Source: Kitasatospora aureofaciens (GTDB lineage: Bacteria; Actinomycetota; Actinomycetes; Streptomycetales; Streptomycetaceae). From it: a stretch of DNA of 37,176 nucleotides. The stretch is from contig NZ_JAHTKP010000068.1 in assembly GCF_019192735.1 (NCBI RefSeq), positions 1 to 37,176 of the forward strand. Reading direction: 5' to 3'. Shown one piece after another: positions 35,048-37,176 of the stretch. A program made the translations under genes and the position numbers. The notes under the pieces were generated by a model. It was not told the origin of the DNA. It did not search any database and saw nothing but the letters and a program-made list of their open reading frames with translations. How positions within the stretch are numbered: position 1 is the stretch's first letter; each line of letters starts with the position of its first letter.

Positions 35048-35254
35048 TCAGACTGCGCCGAACTCCCCGTCACGGACGGCGGAGACGAAGGCCGACCATG
35101 CACCTACCGGGAAGACCAGGGAGGGGCCCTCGGGATCCTTCGAGTCTCGGACGGGAACAGCGTCGGAGGCGACCAGGTTTCCCGCTACCTCAATGCAGTT
35201 GCCGCCATTGCTGCTGTATGAAGACGTGAACCACACGGGTTCGCTGGCGGTCAC
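35048..35254 (-). CDS. DUF397-domain protein
   Basis: This 68-residue protein contains the DUF397 signature: WFTSSYSSNGGNCIEVA at the start and VRDSKDPEGPSLVFPVGAWSAFVSAV. Such proteins occur next to XRE-DUF5753 regulators in streptomycetes and are thought to bind them, in a toxin-antitoxin-like or morphogenesis-related pair. It starts in an ATGA overlap with the regulator upstream. Confidence 0.92.
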   Translation of the reverse strand: MTASEPVWFTSSYSSNGGNCIEVAGNLVASDAVPVRDSKDPEGPSLVFPVGAWSAFVSAVRDGEFGAV

Positions 35255-36129
35255 GGTAGTTCCTCTCTTAGCCGGCTGATCAGGGCCACGGACTCAGCTT
35301 GCGAGAGCACGAGGGCCTGTAGCTGATAGTAGGCCGTGAGCATCGGCAGCACTGCGCCGCTGTCCCGTTCCAGGTGCCCCTGCTGTGCCGATTCCGCGTA
35401 GGACATCAGGGACCGGTCAGGAAGGGTGAGGATGTTCACCGGAAGATCAAACGACCGCTCTTCACCTATGGCGTACGGAGCCACCTGGAGCACCGTGTTG
35501 GGCATCCTGGCGAACTCCACAAGCTGATCCAGCTGAGCTGCCATGACCGCCGGTCCACCGACCGGCCGACGGATGCAGCTCTCGTCCAGGACGGCGTGGA
35601 CCGACGGCGGGGGCTCCCGGCGCAGGTTTGCCTGCCGGCGTGCAAGGTAAGCCACCCGCTCATCAGCCTGAGCCGGCGCGATACTGCCTCGGCGCACCGC
35701 CCCCGCTGCGATGGCCTGTGCGTAGTCCATGGTCTGGAGGAGACCCGGAACGATTCCGAGATCGAACAGCCTCAGCTCGACGGCCCGGGACTCGTGAGCG
35801 ACGTACTCCGGGAACCCTTCGAGGAGCACCGAGGACTTGAGATCGCGAGTCTTCCGGATGAAGACACCGTCCACTTCAAACGCCTTGTCAAGTACACGGG
35901 CAAAGCGGGTGGTTGGGGGACGTCGACCAGTTTCCACAGCTGACACATGCGTCGCGGAGTAGCCAGTGGCACGTGCCAGATCCTCCTGAGTCCACCCCCG
36001 CGCCTCTCGTGAACTGCGGAGAAACGCACCGAACTTCGCTGCGGGACCGGCATCGGGGTCCAGCTCAACCTTGTTCAAGGACCTTGATCCCCACTCTTCG
36101 AGCACATTCGACAGGTTGAAGAACTCCAA
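35251..36129 (-). CDS. XRE-family regulator with DUF5753 domain
   Basis: This 292-residue protein has an N-terminal helix-turn-helix (about 32-85; FLRSSREARGWTQEDLARATGYSATHVSAVETGRR, positions 34-70) and a C-terminal DUF5753 ligand/partner domain (about 105-285) with AVELRLFDLGIVPGLLQT, ERVAYLARRQ and NTVLQVAPYAIGEE. Codon use is less GC-biased than in the metabolic genes of the window. It is translationally coupled to the DUF397 gene and divergent from the resolvase-like fragment. Homologous pairs exist in many copies per streptomycete genome. Confidence 0.92.
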   Translation of the reverse strand: MEFFNLSNVLEEWGSRSLNKVELDPDAGPAAKFGAFLRSSREARGWTQEDLARATGYSATHVSAVETGRRPPTTRFARVLDKAFEVDGVFIRKTRDLKSSVLLEGFPEYVAHESRAVELRLFDLGIVPGLLQTMDYAQAIAAGAVRRGSIAPAQADERVAYLARRQANLRREPPPSVHAVLDESCIRRPVGGPAVMAAQLDQLVEFARMPNTVLQVAPYAIGEERSFDLPVNILTLPDRSLMSYAESAQQGHLERDSGAVLPMLTAYYQLQALVLSQAESVALISRLREELP

Positions 36130-36186
36130 AGCCTAGCGGACAGTTGGCGCCGAGGGTAGTCAAAGCACTACGGAGAGGAGCGGACG

Positions 36187-36600
36187 TTGAAGCTGCAACG
36201 GACCCCGTCGGCCCTGAACGCCTCCCGGCTCTGCGAGGCCGACATAGCCGCCTCGCGCAGCGGAGTTGAGGGAGTCCCCAAGGGCATCAAGCGCTTCCAG
36301 GTGGTGATCTACCTGGCCAAGGTCGGTCCCGGCTTCCCCGAGTTGGAGATGCGGAGCTGCGAGGACTACGCGCTCACCTTCGGGTGGGAAGTGGCCCTGA
36401 CCGTCGTGGACGACGAGGTGGAGAAGCCCCCGGAGCAACGCCCCCTGCTCCTGGCCGCGTTGCAGACGATCAAGGACAGGGGCGCCGGCGCGATCCTGAT
36501 CCCGTCCAGAGCAGCCGTCTCCCCCATCGACGGCGAGTTCGACGAGTTCGCCGGGCAGGTCGAGAGGGCCGGCGGGTTCATCCAGGCGGCCCGCCGATGA
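36187..36600 (+). CDS. Small protein resembling a serine-resolvase N-terminal domain
   Basis: This 137-residue protein uses a TTG start at 36187 with GGAGAGGAG upstream. Residues about 33-135 follow the alternating pattern of a resolvase catalytic domain: FQVVIYLAKVG (first strand, without the usual Arg-Ser), CEDYALTFGWEVALTVVDDE, LLLAALQTIKDRGAGAILIPS. Because the nucleophilic Ser is not in place and no C-terminal DNA-binding domain follows, recombinase activity is unlikely. It may be a degenerate fragment or a repurposed small protein. It lies between the XRE regulator and the IS element. Confidence 0.6.
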   Translation: MKLQRTPSALNASRLCEADIAASRSGVEGVPKGIKRFQVVIYLAKVGPGFPELEMRSCEDYALTFGWEVALTVVDDEVEKPPEQRPLLLAALQTIKDRGAGAILIPSRAAVSPIDGEFDEFAGQVERAGGFIQAARR

Positions 36601-36739
36601 GCCACCGATACGGGATCGTTCCCGCCGACGCCCCTCAGTGGACGTTAAGTCCCTTTTCTCCCGGTTCGTGATCGCTCGTTCGTGTGAACGCCAGCCGTAC
36701 TGGCGTGCCAGTCGGGGTTCGGGTGATGTTCTGCGGCGC

Positions 36740-37176
36740 ATGGAAAGACGGGCGTATCCGAGCGACTTATCGGATGAGCAGTGGGCGTTGATCGAGCCGA
36801 TGATCACGGCCTGGAAGCAGGACCGGGTGGCGCGATCGGCTACCGGGGATCCGGGGTCCTGTGATCTGCGGGAGATCGTGAATGCGATCTTCTACCAGAA
36901 TCGGACGGGCTGTCAGTGGCGCTACCTGCCCCATGACCTGCCGTCCTGGTCGGCGGTGTTCTACTACTTCGGCCTGTGGCGCCAGGACGGGCTCGACCAG
37001 CGGATCCAGGAACTCCTGCGCTGCCAGGTACGGGAGAGAGCCCGCCGATTAGAGGACCCGTCCCTCGTGATCATCGACACCCAGTCCGTCCGCGCGGCCG
37101 CCGGTGTCCCGAAGACCACGACGGGGCTGGACGCGAACAAGAAGGTGTCGGGGCGCAAGCGGGGACTGGCCGTGGA
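36740..37176 (+). CDS. IS5-family transposase, N-terminal part (cut by window end)
   Basis: The first 145 codons of an IS5-type DDE transposase are present. It starts MERRAYPSDLSDEQWALIEP, typical of the DUF4096 N-terminal domain, then NAIFYQNRTGCQWRYLPHDLP and the first catalytic Asp in VIIDTQSVRAAAGVPKT. The frame is intact to the window edge, so the element may be complete. The 139 bp before it (36601-36739) should contain the left end of the IS, but I could not fix the terminal repeat. It is in the same orientation as the transposase tail at 1-90. Confidence 0.9.
   Translation, partial: MERRAYPSDLSDEQWALIEPMITAWKQDRVARSATGDPGSCDLREIVNAIFYQNRTGCQWRYLPHDLPSWSAVFYYFGLWRQDGLDQRIQELLRCQVRERARRLEDPSLVIIDTQSVRAAAGVPKTTTGLDANKKVSGRKRGLAV

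Noticed and set aside
36601..36739. IS left inverted repeat matching the sequence after position 90
   Set aside because: I compared the two flanks by eye and found no convincing inverted match, so no terminal repeat is annotated.

Overview
The window is high-GC DNA with strong third-position GC bias, GTG/TTG starts next to purine-rich Shine-Dalgarno sites, twin-arginine lipoproteins, an XRE-DUF5753/DUF397 pair, MurT/GatD, and MelC-type tyrosinase genes. This points to a streptomycete-like actinomycete (Streptomyces or Kitasatospora). It opens inside the last codons of one IS5-type transposase (1-90) and closes inside the first part of another (36740-37176), both on the + strand, and it has the patchy, partly decayed look of an accessory chromosomal region.

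Layout. 304-4533: glmS and a 91-residue gene, divergent from an asnB-type asparagine synthetase. 4836-8174: a secreted His/Cys-motif protein, an aromatic-amino-acid-decarboxylase-like enzyme and a membrane/ACT protein. 8243-11261: a tyrosinase and its cofactor (no recognisable export signals), a divergent serine hydrolase and a small secreted peptide. 11309-12620: an indigoidine-synthetase (BpsA/IndC) remnant with two large deletions and a frameshift. 12886-19091: a GNAT acetyltransferase, murT-gatD, a group III ATP-phosphofructokinase, a D-lactate-dehydrogenase-like gene lacking its NAD domain, and a glutamate racemase. 19349-20263: a U32-like TIM-barrel protein.

The centrepiece is 20633-31591. 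Two divergent operons share a 247-bp promoter region holding two adjacent, near-consensus DmdR/IdeR iron boxes. Leftward run a clavaminate-synthase/VioC-type oxygenase, an SbnB-like dehydrogenase, an SbnH/LysA-type PLP decarboxylase, an SbnA-like synthase and a MATE exporter. Rightward run a Tat lipoprotein binding protein, two Opp/Nik-type permeases and a fused double ATPase. There is no NRPS and no NIS synthetase. I read this as make-export-reimport machinery for a small amino-acid-derived (aminopolycarboxylate or opine-like) metallophore repressed by iron. From memory it resembles the EDDS/EDHA class of chelators, so it may be a variant of a known class rather than wholly new.

31743-36600: a strong terminator, flotillin and NfeD-like genes, an aspartate aminotransferase, the DUF397/XRE pair and a resolvase-like fragment, then the second IS.

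A recurring oddity is short tandem repeats at or just beyond stop codons (2166-2195, 4522-4622, 11351-11438, 22061-22116). No tRNA, rRNA or CRISPR was recognised.
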